This document shows, one piece after another, positions 17,506-26,145 of a stretch of DNA of 64,000 nucleotides (its first letter is position 1; the number at the start of each line of letters is the position of its first letter). This DNA is from RSA9 sp036381195. GTDB taxonomy: Bacteria; Gemmatimonadota; Gemmatimonadetes; Longimicrobiales; RSA9. Where the stretch lies: assembly GCA_036381195.1 (NCBI GenBank), contig DASVDH010000089.1, forward strand, positions 13,708 through 77,707, read 5' to 3'. The notes under the pieces are model-generated. The model was given only the letters and a program-made list of their open reading frames with translations. It searched no databases and was not told the origin of the DNA. Position numbers and translations under genes: made by a program.

Positions 17506-18462
17506 TCACCCCTTGACTGCGCCGGCCGTGAGCCCCTGCACGATCCGGCGCTGGAAGAACAGCACGAGCAGCGCGACGGGCGCCGTCGCCACCACCGCCG
17601 CGGCCAGGATCTGGCCCCACGGCACCTGGTACTGCCCGCGGAACAGCGCGATCGCGACCGGCACGGTCTGCCGCTCGGGCCCCAGCGTGAACGACAGCGC
17701 GAAGAGGAACTCGTTCCACGCGTACAGGAACGTCAGGATCGCCGTGGTCGCGAGCCCGGGCAGGGATAGCGGCAGGATCACCTCGCGCAGCGTGGCGAGG
17801 CGGCCCGCGCCGTCCACCGCCGCCGCCTCCTCCAGCTCGCGCGGGAGCTGGCGGAAGAAGCCCGTGAGCAGCCAGACCGTGAGCGGCAGCGCGAACGTCA
17901 TGTACGGGAAGATCAGACCCGGGTACGTGTTGATCAGCCGCAGCTCGCGCAGCATCAGGTACAGCGGCGGCACGATCGAGATCTGCGGGAACATCGTCAC
18001 CGCGAGGATGAACCCCAGGATCGCCGCCTTGCCGCGGAACCGCAAGCGGGCCAGCGCGTACGCGCACAGCGCGCCGACGACGACGGAGAGCGCCGTCGTC
18101 GTCCCCGCCACGACCAGCGAGTTGCGGATCGGCAGCCAGAAGTCCCGCTCCTCGAACAGCGCGCGGTAGTGGTCGAGCACCAGCTCCCGCGGGAACAGCG
18201 ACGGCGCCTCGAACAGCCGCGACTCCGGCGCCAGCGACGAGACCACCGCCCAGTAGAGCGGGAACGCGCTCGCCAGCACGAGCGCGCCGACCGCCAGGCC
18301 CGGCAGCGCGCGAGCCAGCCGCCCGACGCCGGATCGCGCTCGCGCGCCGGCCCGCCGCATGCCGCCCGGGCCGCCGGCACCGGCGCCGCCCACCGCCGCA
18401 GCGCCCGGACCCGCGCGCCCAGCCGCCGCCCGTGCGGCGCCCGCCACGCGCACGCCGCTCAT
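17506..18462 (-). CDS. Carbohydrate ABC permease, MalG/UgpE type
   Basis: 318 residues; inner-membrane permease with about six helices. The EAA loop that docks on the ATPase is visible as ELEEAAAVDGAGRLATLREV followed by ILPLSLPG. The start (ATG 18462) overlaps the upstream permease stop as ATGA. A second in-frame ATG at 18360 would remove a 34-residue Ala/Gly-rich leader and give a length more usual for the family, so the true start is uncertain. Confidence 0.9.
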   Translation of the reverse strand: MSGVRVAGAARAAAGRAGPGAAAVGGAGAGGPGGMRRAGARARSGVGRLARALPGLAVGALVLASAFPLYWAVVSSLAPESRLFEAPSLFPRELVLDHYRALFEERDFWLPIRNSLVVAGTTTALSVVVGALCAYALARLRFRGKAAILGFILAVTMFPQISIVPPLYLMLRELRLINTYPGLIFPYMTFALPLTVWLLTGFFRQLPRELEEAAAVDGAGRLATLREVILPLSLPGLATTAILTFLYAWNEFLFALSFTLGPERQTVPVAIALFRGQYQVPWGQILAAAVVATAPVALLVLFFQRRIVQGLTAGAVKG

Positions 18463-19472
18463 CGCCGCTCCCCCGTCAGGTCCGCGCCCAGGACGCTGAT
18501 GTAGAACACGGCCAGCGCGAACGTGACCAGGAAGATGATCACGGACAGCGCTGAGCCGTAGCCGAAGCGCAGGTAGTTGAGCAGCGAGTTGAACGCGTAC
18601 AGCGCGATCGGCTCCGTGGACGTGCCCGGTCCCCCGCCCGTCATCACGTAGATCAGGTCGAACACGCGGAACGCGTCCAGCGTGCGGAAGATCAGCGCGA
18701 CCAGGATCGCGGGCTTCAGCAGCGGCAACGTCACGTGCACGAACTGGCGCCACGCGCCCGCGCCGTCGATCCGCGCCGCCTCGTACAGCTCCGCGTCGAT
18801 GTTCTGCAAACCCGCCAGCAGCAGCAGCGCGACGAACGGCGTCATCTTCCACACGTCCGCCAGGATCACCGGCACCCACGCCGCCACGGCATCGATGAAC
18901 CAGACGAACGAGCGCTCGACGAGGCCGACGTCCGCCAGCACCGCGTTCACGATGCCCGCCTGACCCTCGAACATGAAGCGCCAGACCAGCGCCGCGACGA
19001 CCGTCGGGATCGCCCACGGCACCAGCACCGCCACGCGCACCAGCCCGCGCCCGCGGTACGCACGGTTCAGCGCCAGCGCGAGCACCAGACCCAGCAGCAG
19101 CTCCAGCGTCACGCTGCCCGCGGTGAAGATGCCGGTGTGCAGCAGCGCGCCCCAGAAGCGCGCATCGCCCAGCGCCTCGGCGTAGTGGTCCAGCCCGACG
19201 AACGGCCGGCCCAGCCACGGCATGCGCAGGTCGTGCAGGTGCAGCGACTCCCAGACCGTCCAGCCCAGCGGGAACAGCGCGATCAGCGCGATGACCGCGA
19301 GCGCCGGCAGCACGAAGCCCCAGGCGAGCCGCGCCTCGCGGGCCTCCATGCTCCGCTGCGGCGCGGGCGGAAGGACGGCCGCCCCAGCCGGGCCGGCCGG
19401 GAGGTGCCCGCCCCCGCGCGGCGCTGGAGCGACGGCGCGCTCCGGAACCGTGCCGTGGGGCACGCGCCCCAT
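18459..19472 (-). CDS. Carbohydrate ABC permease, MalF/UgpA type
   Basis: 337 residues from ATG 19472, which has GGGGGAGCT just upstream. Another ATG at 19349 would give 296 residues, closer to the family norm. Six membrane helices begin at WGFVLPALAVIALIALFPL. The EAA loop appears as ELYEAARIDGAGAWRQFVHV. It forms the transport channel together with the MalG-like protein encoded downstream (ATGA overlap). It starts 13 bases after the binding-protein stop. Confidence 0.9.
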   Translation of the reverse strand: MGRVPHGTVPERAVAPAPRGGGHLPAGPAGAAVLPPAPQRSMEAREARLAWGFVLPALAVIALIALFPLGWTVWESLHLHDLRMPWLGRPFVGLDHYAEALGDARFWGALLHTGIFTAGSVTLELLLGLVLALALNRAYRGRGLVRVAVLVPWAIPTVVAALVWRFMFEGQAGIVNAVLADVGLVERSFVWFIDAVAAWVPVILADVWKMTPFVALLLLAGLQNIDAELYEAARIDGAGAWRQFVHVTLPLLKPAILVALIFRTLDAFRVFDLIYVMTGGGPGTSTEPIALYAFNSLLNYLRFGYGSALSVIIFLVTFALAVFYISVLGADLTGERR

Positions 19473-19485
19473 AGCTCCCCCGCCC

Positions 19486-20841
19486 TCACCGCCCGGCCGC
19501 AACCCGCGCCTCCGCGCTCGCAGCGTTGCCCGGCGCCGCCACGCCGGCCGCAACCCTCGCCCTCGGCTGGAGGCCGGCCCGCTCCAGCAACTCGCGCATC
19601 TCCCTCGCCGCGTCCGCCAGCGCCGCGGCCGGCTCCTGCTGGCCGGTCAACGCGCGGTGCAGGCGGACCTGGAGCAGCTCCGAGAGCTGCGTGTAGACCG
19701 GCGTGACGGGCCGCGGCTCCGCCCGCGCGATGATCGCCCGCGCCTGCGCCGGCGGCACCGCGAGCGACGCGGCCAGCACCGGGTCGTCGTACAGCGCGGG
19801 CCGCGTCGGGTACTGCCCCACCACCCGCGCGCGCTCGAGCATCTGCTCCGGCCGCGTCAGGTACTCGATCACCGCGTACGCCGCCTCCGGGTGCTCCGTG
19901 TACGCGTTCACGGCGAGCTGCGCGCCGCCCAGCGCCGCGGTCGGCTCGCCGCCCGGCGCCGCCGGCATCGGCGCCACCGCGAACCGGCCCGCCACCCGCG
20001 ACTGCGCGCTGTCCGCCAGCAGCGCGTACGCGTACGGCCAGTTCCGCATCAGCACCGCCTGCCCGTTCTGGAACGCGAACCGCGTCTGCTCCTCCTGCCA
20101 CGTCAGCGCCGCGCGCGGCACGAGCCCGCTCTCGATCGCGTCCCGCATGTACTCCAGTGCACGCACCGCCGGTTCCTCGTCGACGACGACGCGCCCCTCC
20201 GCGTCCAGGATCGCGCCGCCGAACCCGCCCAGGTGCTCGAGGAACACCGTCACCAGCCCCTCGTAGCGCGCGCCCTGCCACACGAAGCCGTACGGCGCCG
20301 CGCCCCGCTCGCGTGCGCCGCGCGCGAACGCGCTCAGCTCCTCGAACGTCTCCGGCGCGCGCGGCAGCAGGTCCGTGCGCCAGTACAGCATCCCCACATC
20401 CACGAACCACGGCAGCGCGAAGAGCCGCCCGCGCCAGCGGTTCGCCTCGATGGTCGCGGGGAAGAACGAGTCGACCGGCGGTGTGAACCGGTCCAGCGGC
20501 AGGATCCAGCCGGCGGCCGCGAACTCCGGCGTCCAGATCACGTCGAGCTGGAGGACGTCCGGGTCGCCCGCGCGCGCGTTCAACCACTGCACGTAGAGCT
20601 GGTGCCGCTGATCGGCCGCGTCCGGAGTCGGCTGGATCTCCACGCGGATGCCCGGGTTCGCCTCCATGAACCGCGCGAGCTGCGTGCGCAGGACCTCCGC
20701 CTCCGCGCCCAGCGCGCTGCCGGAGAAGCGGACGACGACACCCTCCTCCGCCGGCGCGCCGCACGCCGCACACGCGGCCGCCGCGAGCAGCGGGGCTGCG
20801 AGCCGGCGAACGCAGGGCGATGCGCGCATGACTCGGAGCAT
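19486..20841 (-). CDS. Extracellular sugar-binding lipoprotein (SBP family 1)
   Basis: 451 residues; periplasmic, lipid-anchored receptor that should feed the two permeases. The signal peptide ends in a lipobox (AACAAC). Family landmarks are FMEANPGIRVEIQPT, LQLDVIWTPEFAAAGWILPLD, GMLYWRTDLL, and LGGAQLAVNAYTEHPEAAY with EYLTRPE. This pattern matches trehalose/maltose or related alpha-glucoside binders, though the sugar cannot be fixed from sequence. GGGAGG lies five bases before ATG 20841; a second ATG at 20829 is possible. Confidence 0.9.
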   Translation of the reverse strand: MLRVMRASPCVRRLAAPLLAAAACAACGAPAEEGVVVRFSGSALGAEAEVLRTQLARFMEANPGIRVEIQPTPDAADQRHQLYVQWLNARAGDPDVLQLDVIWTPEFAAAGWILPLDRFTPPVDSFFPATIEANRWRGRLFALPWFVDVGMLYWRTDLLPRAPETFEELSAFARGARERGAAPYGFVWQGARYEGLVTVFLEHLGGFGGAILDAEGRVVVDEEPAVRALEYMRDAIESGLVPRAALTWQEEQTRFAFQNGQAVLMRNWPYAYALLADSAQSRVAGRFAVAPMPAAPGGEPTAALGGAQLAVNAYTEHPEAAYAVIEYLTRPEQMLERARVVGQYPTRPALYDDPVLAASLAVPPAQARAIIARAEPRPVTPVYTQLSELLQVRLHRALTGQQEPAAALADAAREMRELLERAGLQPRARVAAGVAAPGNAASAEARVAAGR

Positions 20842-20885
20842 GACCCTCCCGTGGAGACGGAGACAGCGCCGACGATCCGGACCCG

Positions 20886-21470
20886 CTACCCCCGCCGCCG
20901 CTCCAGCAGCACCATCATCAGGATGCTCAGCACGGCGAGCGCCTCGTCCGCCGGCTCCACGGGAGCCAGACGCTCGATGCGGAAGCGGCCCTCGAGGAAC
21001 GCCGGCTGCTTCTGAACGCGGAGGAGAGGCTGTCCGTCCGCGCGCGTGATGCGGTACGCGGGGTTGAACACGTAGCCGGACAGCAGGTTCAGGATCGGGA
21101 TCTGGAGGAGCATGCCGTCCAGCATCTTGATCCAGCCGTTCTCCTCGCGGATCGTGAAGATCGGCGCGCCGTCGCGCAGCACCTCGTAGTGTGCCTTCCA
21201 GAACGATCGGAGGCCCATGCGCTTCAGCGCGCCGAACGGCCTCCCATCCGTGCCCTGGAAGCGGTACGTCGCCGAGATGTCCAGGACGCGGTCCGCAAGG
21301 ATGTGCGCCACGGGACGCGTCTGCTCGACATCGGCGAACACCGTGACGGCTTCCTTCAGCTTGAACGCCTTCTGCTTGACGTAGAACAGGACCTGCCCCG
21401 TCGCGTCGGTCACCGTGAACTGCGGCGCTACCGCCATCACCTTGAAGCTCAAGGTCAGCGGGTAGTTCAT
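20886..21470 (-). CDS. LURP-one-related / phospholipid-scramblase-like fold protein
   Basis: 194 residues. It has the tubby-like LURP-one pattern: repeated short strands such as FTVTDATGQVLFYVKQKAFKLKE, then EQTRPVAHILADRVLDI, then AHYEVLRDGAPIFTIREENG, and a hydrophobic C-terminal helix (VLSILMMVLLERRR) that may sit in the membrane. Function of bacterial members is unknown. GGAGGAAACCCC precedes the ATG. It lies 45 bases upstream of the sugar transporter operon in the same direction and could be cotranscribed. Confidence 0.75.
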   Translation of the reverse strand: MNYPLTLSFKVMAVAPQFTVTDATGQVLFYVKQKAFKLKEAVTVFADVEQTRPVAHILADRVLDISATYRFQGTDGRPFGALKRMGLRSFWKAHYEVLRDGAPIFTIREENGWIKMLDGMLLQIPILNLLSGYVFNPAYRITRADGQPLLRVQKQPAFLEGRFRIERLAPVEPADEALAVLSILMMVLLERRRG

Positions 21471-21706
21471 GGGGTTTCCTCCGCTTCGGCGCGGGGGGTT
21501 CCCGGCGCTCGATGGTGGATGGCCCCGCGGTGATGCTGGCCACGACGCTCCGCGGCCCGCCGGCAGGGGCCGACCCAGAGTGCAGCTTCGCGTGTTCCGG
21601 CGTCAAGCCTGGAAGTGCGGGGCGCTGCTCGTTCCCAGCTCGGGTGACAGCGGAGCCTGGCTCTGCTCGCGATCCGCTCTGACGCACTCGCCCGCTAGTT
21701 GCCTCG

Positions 21707-22297
21707 TCACGGCTCCGCGCTCCAGAGCAGACGCCAGTCGTCCTCTCGCGGGCCACCGAGCAGGCCGCCGACGAGACCGCCCAGAATCGCACCGGCCCCG
21801 CCCATGATCGCCATCCCGGCCATCCCACGGGCGAGGCCGCCATCCCCGCCCGCATCCGGATCGTCGACCGACCCGAGAAGGAACCCGATCACGCCGGCCG
21901 GCACACCGCCGAGCGCCGCGCCGATCCACACGCTCGCGGGGACACGCCTCTCCTGCATCTCCACGCGCTCGACCGCCGCCAAAGAGATTCTGCCACCCAC
22001 GAGCGCGACGTCCGTCGCCGTGACGTTGACGACCGTGCCCCGGATCTCGCGGCCCCCTCCACTGATCCTGAGGAACCGGTTCCGCCGCTGCGCCTCGCGC
22101 AGCACCTGCTCCAGCTCGGGCCGCGACGCGCTCGGGTCCGCCGCATCCGCCGCGACCGGCACCGTTGCGGCGGACCGGCCGCTCGCACACGAAGCCGCCA
22201 GCATGCAGATGATCAACGGACGAGCCCAACGGCCTCCGCGGATAGCGGCATCGGGGATGTCGTTGCGCATTGGATTCACGGTCAGCGGGGAGTCCAT
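21707..22297 (-). CDS. Putative lipoprotein with glycine-rich membrane segment
   Basis: 196 residues, unrecognised. A signal segment ending MLAASCASG gives a probable lipid-anchored Cys. The body has a short beta-rich section (REIRGTVVNVTATDVALVGG, VERVEMQ) like proteins carrying a small SH3/Sm-type fold. Two Gly-rich hydrophobic segments follow (SVWIGAALGGVPAGVIGFLLG and MAGMAIMGGAGAILGGLVGG), typical of glycine-zipper membrane inserts. ATG 22297 is used; ATG 22270 is an alternative. A minus-strand TTGACA (22399-22394) may be its -35, but the -10 is poor. Confidence 0.65.
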   Translation of the reverse strand: MDSPLTVNPMRNDIPDAAIRGGRWARPLIICMLAASCASGRSAATVPVAADAADPSASRPELEQVLREAQRRNRFLRISGGGREIRGTVVNVTATDVALVGGRISLAAVERVEMQERRVPASVWIGAALGGVPAGVIGFLLGSVDDPDAGGDGGLARGMAGMAIMGGAGAILGGLVGGLLGGPREDDWRLLWSAEP

Positions 22298-22593
22298 TCG
22301 CGTTGTCCGCTCCTGGGCGGGGCGGTGTCGGCGTTGGAGCGCCGAGTCAGTGATCCGGCGTCCGGCTCCATGGATGCGATCCCGACCAGACGCTGTCAAA
22401 CGATCCTCCCTCCCGCCCCCTCTCACCTGCCATGATTGGGAATCGACTGCGCCCCCTCCAGCGCTTCACTGCCCGCCCCCGCCTTGCCCCGCCCGCCCAC
22501 CGATCGCCATGTTCACCGTCTGTCGTGAACCGGCGAGGTCCGTCGCGGCCGCGTGGCAGCATCGGAGCCCGCCGCCCGGGCCGGTCGAAGGAG

Positions 22594-23505
22594 ATGTCCG
22601 CACCCGATTACGCCGTCCGCGAGTCGCGCCACGCCGGGATCCGCCGCGTGCTCGCGGTCACGCTGGCCGCCAACCTCGCCGTCGTCCTCGCCAAGGCGAT
22701 CGCCGGGATCCGGAGCGGCTCGCTCAGCGTGCTCGCCGACGCGGCCCACTCCTCCGTGGACGGGTTCAACAACCTGATGGGCCTCCTGCTCGCGCGCGTC
22801 GCCGCGCAGGCGCCCGACGAGCAGCACCCCTACGGCCACGCCAAGTTCGAGACGCTCGGCGCGCTCGCGATCGTCGCCTTCCTCTCCATCACCGTCTACG
22901 AGCTGGTGGGGACGGCGATCGGGCGGCTGGTCGCGGGCACGGCACAGCCGGATGCGACGCCGGCGGTCATGGCGGTCATGGCCGTCTCCGCCGTCGTCAG
23001 CGCGGTCGTCAGCCGCTACGAGGAGCGCCGCGGCCGTGAGCTCAGGAGCGAGCTGCTCACCGCGGACGCGGCGCACACGCGCTCGGACTTCTACGCGTCG
23101 CTGACCGTGCTCGTCGGGCTGGGCCTCGTGGCCGCGGGCTACCCGCGCGCGGACGCCGCCTTCACCCTGCTCATCGCCCTGGTCATCGCGCGCGCGGGCT
23201 GGCGCATCCTGCTCACCACCGTGCCCGTGCTGGTGGACGAACGCGCGGTCGAGGAGAAGACGATCCGCCGCATCGCGGTGGACACGCCGGGCGTCGCGGA
23301 CTGCTACAGCGTGCGCTCCCGCGGCCGCGAGGGCGAGATCTTCGCCGAGCTGACGATCGCCGTCGCGCGCACGATGGACGTCGAGAGCGCGCACGCGATC
23401 GCGGACGAAGTCGAGCGCCGCGTCGCCGCCGGGGTCGGCGCGCGCGAGGTCGTCGTCCACATCGAGCCGTACACGGAGGAGGAAGCAGAGGAAGGAGGCG
23501 GCTGA
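22594..23505 (+). CDS. Cation diffusion facilitator (CDF) transporter
   Basis: 303 residues; inner-membrane proton-coupled exporter of divalent metals (Zn, Fe, Mn, Co). The two metal sites show as DAAHSSVDG (about 47-55) and DAAHTRSDFY in helix 5, with HPYGHAKFE in the cytosolic loop, and a C-terminal cytosolic dimer domain ending HIEPY. It has a perfect GAAGGAG ribosome site before ATG 22594. It is followed 26 bases later by the methyltransferase gene, so it may lead that operon, although metal export has no evident link to it. Confidence 0.92.
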   Translation: MSAPDYAVRESRHAGIRRVLAVTLAANLAVVLAKAIAGIRSGSLSVLADAAHSSVDGFNNLMGLLLARVAAQAPDEQHPYGHAKFETLGALAIVAFLSITVYELVGTAIGRLVAGTAQPDATPAVMAVMAVSAVVSAVVSRYEERRGRELRSELLTADAAHTRSDFYASLTVLVGLGLVAAGYPRADAAFTLLIALVIARAGWRILLTTVPVLVDERAVEEKTIRRIAVDTPGVADCYSVRSRGREGEIFAELTIAVARTMDVESAHAIADEVERRVAAGVGAREVVVHIEPYTEEEAEEGGG

Positions 23506-23531
23506 CCCGTGTCCACCCGGGCCCCGCGCAC

Positions 23532-24230
23532 GTGAGACCGCTGCCCCGCCGCGTGCACGCGGCCGAGTACCTGGACGAGCCGGGCCACGACCCGCGCGAG
23601 CTCGAGGCCAGTCTGGGGCACGTCGCCGCGGTCAACCGCTGGCTCGGCGGCACGCGCGCCGTGCTGCGCCACGTGCTGCCCCTCCTCTCACCGGACCGCA
23701 CCACGCACATCCTGGACGTGGGCACCGGCGCGGCGGACATCCCGCGCTCGATCGTCCACGCCGCTCGCCGGAGGAACCTCGCCGTCCGCGTCGTCGCCGC
23801 GGACCTGCACCCGCAGATCCTCGCCATCGCGCGCCGCGAGACGGCGGCCTACCCGGAGATCACCGTCGAGCGCGCGGACGCGCTCGGGCTCCCCTACCCG
23901 GACGACGCGTTCGATCTCGCGCTGCTCTCGCTCACGCTGCATCACTTCGAGGAGGAGGACCAGGTGCGGGCGCTGCGGGAGCTGGCGCGCGTCTCGCGGG
24001 GCGCCGTCGTCGTGAACGAGCTGCTCCGCTCGCGCGCGAACTACCTCGGCGCGCGCCTGCTCGCCGCCACGCTCTGGCGCCGCAACCGCCTCACGCGCCA
24101 CGACGGCCCGCTCTCCGTGCTCCGCGCGTTCACGCCGCCCGAGCTGCTCGCGCGCGCGTGCGACGCCGGGCTGCGCGAGCCACGCGTGCACCGCCACTTC
24201 TTCCAGCGACTCGTGCTGGTCGCGCGATGA
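23532..24230 (+). CDS. Class I SAM-dependent methyltransferase
   Basis: 232 residues. The SAM site is HILDVGTGAADIPRSI (about 59-74), then the acidic VVAADLHPQIL, ERADALGLPYPDDAFDLAL and SLTLHHFEEED, typical of UbiE/COQ5-like small-molecule methyltransferases. The N-terminus (RRVHAAEYLDEPGHDPREL) resembles methyltransferases found beside polyketide synthases. GTG start. The stop overlaps the next ATG (ATGA). With the downstream flavoprotein, SRPBCC protein and ketosynthase, it probably modifies a polyketide or fatty-acid-derived product; this is inferred from context. Confidence 0.88.
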   Translation: MRPLPRRVHAAEYLDEPGHDPRELEASLGHVAAVNRWLGGTRAVLRHVLPLLSPDRTTHILDVGTGAADIPRSIVHAARRRNLAVRVVAADLHPQILAIARRETAAYPEITVERADALGLPYPDDAFDLALLSLTLHHFEEEDQVRALRELARVSRGAVVVNELLRSRANYLGARLLAATLWRRNRLTRHDGPLSVLRAFTPPELLARACDAGLREPRVHRHFFQRLVLVAR

Positions 24231-25501
24231 GCGCCTGCTGCGATGCGATCGTCGTCGGTGCCGGGCCCGCCGGCTCCGCCACGGCGCTGCTGCTCGCGCG
24301 CGCCGGCCACCACGTGCTGCTGCTCGACCGCCGCCACTTCCCCCGCGCCAAGCCCTGCGGCGACTGCCTCAGCCCCGAGGCCGCCCGCGTGCTGGACCGC
24401 CTCGGCCTGCTCGCGGACGTGCAGGCCGCTCGCCCCGCACGGCTCGCGGGCTGGCGCATCGTCGCCCCCGCGGGTCACGCCTTCGAGGCGGCATTCGCCG
24501 CGTTCGCGAACGGCGACCCGCGCCTCGAGACCGCGATCGCGATCCGCCGCGAGGCGCTCGACACCGTGCTGCTCGCGGGCGCGCGCCGGGCCGGCGCCGT
24601 GGTGCGCACCGGCCTCCACGTCACGGACCTGCTCCGCGATGCGCGCGGCAACGTCGCCGGCATCCTGGCGCGAGACGAAGACGGCGCCTCGCTCCGCCTC
24701 CATGCTCGCCTCGTCATCGGCGCGGATGGGCTGCGCTCCGTGGTCGCGCGGCGGCTCGGGCTGGTCCGCCGGGGGCCGCGGCTACGCAAGCTCTCGCTCA
24801 CCGCGCACGTGCGCGGCATGGCCGGCCCCGGCCGGCTGGGCGAGATGCACCTCGCGGCTGGCGCGTGCGCGGGCGTCGCCCCCGTCGAGGAGCCGGAGGG
24901 CGACGACGCCGCCTCCGCCCCCCTCGCGAACGTCACGCTCGTCGTGGACGCAGCCCGCTTCGGCCGCGAGGCCGCACGCGACCCGCTCGCGCTGTTCCGC
25001 GCCATGCTCGCGCGCTTCCCCGCCCTCGCCCCGCGCCTGCCGCTGCTCGAGCCGCGGCTCCACCTGCTCGCCTCCGGCCCCTTCGATTGGCCCACACGCA
25101 CGGTCGTGGCGGACGGCGCCGCGCTCGTCGGCGATGCCGCCGGCTACTTCGACCCGTTCACGGGCCAGGGCATCTACCAGGCGCTCGCGGGCGCCGAGCT
25201 GCTCGCGGAGGAGGCCGACCTCGCGCTGCGCGAGGGCGACGTCTCCGCGCGCGCGCTCCGGCGCTACGCCGCCCGCCGGCGCCGCATGCTCCGCGGCGCG
25301 CGCATCCTCCAGCACCTGATCGACCACGTGATCCGCCGCCCCGTCCTCGCCGACGCCGCGATCCGTCGGCTCGCCCGCGCCCCGGCCGCGGCCGCCGCGC
25401 TCATCGCCGCGACCGGGGACATGCTGCCGCCCGGCCGCTTGCTTTCTCCCGACGTCGCGCTATCCTTCCTGCTCGGTTCCCTCCGAGCGGAGGCCCCATG
25501 A
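24227..25501 (+). CDS. FAD-dependent oxidoreductase, geranylgeranyl-reductase/FixC-like
   Basis: 424 residues. The FAD-binding Rossmann motif VGAGPAGSATALLLARAG is at about 9-26, the KPCGDCLSPEAARVLDRLG loop follows at about 43-61, and the second FAD motif GDAAGYFDPFTGQGIYQAL is near 303. This arrangement is shared by geranylgeranyl reductases and by flavoprotein tailoring oxidases of polyketide clusters. The substrate is unknown. The start overlaps the methyltransferase stop and the stop overlaps the SRPBCC start, so it sits inside a tightly coupled operon. Confidence 0.88.
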   Translation: MSACCDAIVVGAGPAGSATALLLARAGHHVLLLDRRHFPRAKPCGDCLSPEAARVLDRLGLLADVQAARPARLAGWRIVAPAGHAFEAAFAAFANGDPRLETAIAIRREALDTVLLAGARRAGAVVRTGLHVTDLLRDARGNVAGILARDEDGASLRLHARLVIGADGLRSVVARRLGLVRRGPRLRKLSLTAHVRGMAGPGRLGEMHLAAGACAGVAPVEEPEGDDAASAPLANVTLVVDAARFGREAARDPLALFRAMLARFPALAPRLPLLEPRLHLLASGPFDWPTRTVVADGAALVGDAAGYFDPFTGQGIYQALAGAELLAEEADLALREGDVSARALRRYAARRRRMLRGARILQHLIDHVIRRPVLADAAIRRLARAPAAAAALIAATGDMLPPGRLLSPDVALSFLLGSLRAEAP

Positions 25502-26145
25502 TCGCAGTCGACGAGCGCCTCGTGCGCGCGCCGGCCCACATCTGCTTCCACGTCGCCGCCGACGTCGAGCGCTGGCCCGAGATCCTGCCGCACTACCGCT
25601 ACGTGCGCTTCCGCGAAAGACGAGGACCCGCCAGCGGCGTCGTCGAGATGGCCGCGTGGCGGCACTTCGGCGGCCCGGTCCGTTATCCGACCTGGTGGGT
25701 CTCCGAGATGCGCGGCGAGCCGGACCAGCCTGCCGTGCGCTACCGTCACATCGAGGGCATCACCCGCGGCATGGACGTGATCTGGGAGTTCCACCCGGAG
25801 GCCGAGAACGTCACGCGGGTGCGCATCGTCCACACCTGGGCCGGGCCGCGCTGGCCCCTGATCGGCGGCATCGCCGCCGACCTCGTCATCGGGCCGCACT
25901 TCATCAGCGCGATCGCGCAGCGGACGCTGGCCGGTGTGGGGCAGGAAGCCGAGCGGCGGGCGCGCGCGGGCGAGGAGCGCGGCGGAGGAGGCCGGGATCG
26001 GCCGCCTCACGGCGCGGGCCTCGTGGTGGCCCCCGGGCACGGCCAGGAAACGGGTCCGGCAGATCAGGCCGTGCCGGACGTGGCCGGCACCGGCACGAGC
26101 TCCGCGCCGGACGTGGCCGGCGCCGGCGGCGGAGGCCGACCGTGA
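25498..26145 (+). CDS. SRPBCC-fold protein (polyketide cyclase/dehydrase-like)
   Basis: 215 residues. The first ~150 residues fit the START/SRPBCC ligand-binding fold: VRAPAHICFHVAADVERWPE at the start, a VEMAAWRHFGGPVRYPTWW strand pair, then VTRVRIVHTWAG, and a C-terminal helix (FISAIAQRTLAGVGQEAERRA). In aromatic polyketide clusters, members of this fold fold or dehydrate polyketide chains. The last 60 residues are Gly/Ala/Pro-rich and look disordered. Coupled by 4-base overlaps to the flavoprotein gene before and the ketosynthase gene after. Confidence 0.85.
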   Translation: MIAVDERLVRAPAHICFHVAADVERWPEILPHYRYVRFRERRGPASGVVEMAAWRHFGGPVRYPTWWVSEMRGEPDQPAVRYRHIEGITRGMDVIWEFHPEAENVTRVRIVHTWAGPRWPLIGGIAADLVIGPHFISAIAQRTLAGVGQEAERRARAGEERGGGGRDRPPHGAGLVVAPGHGQETGPADQAVPDVAGTGTSSAPDVAGAGGGGRP

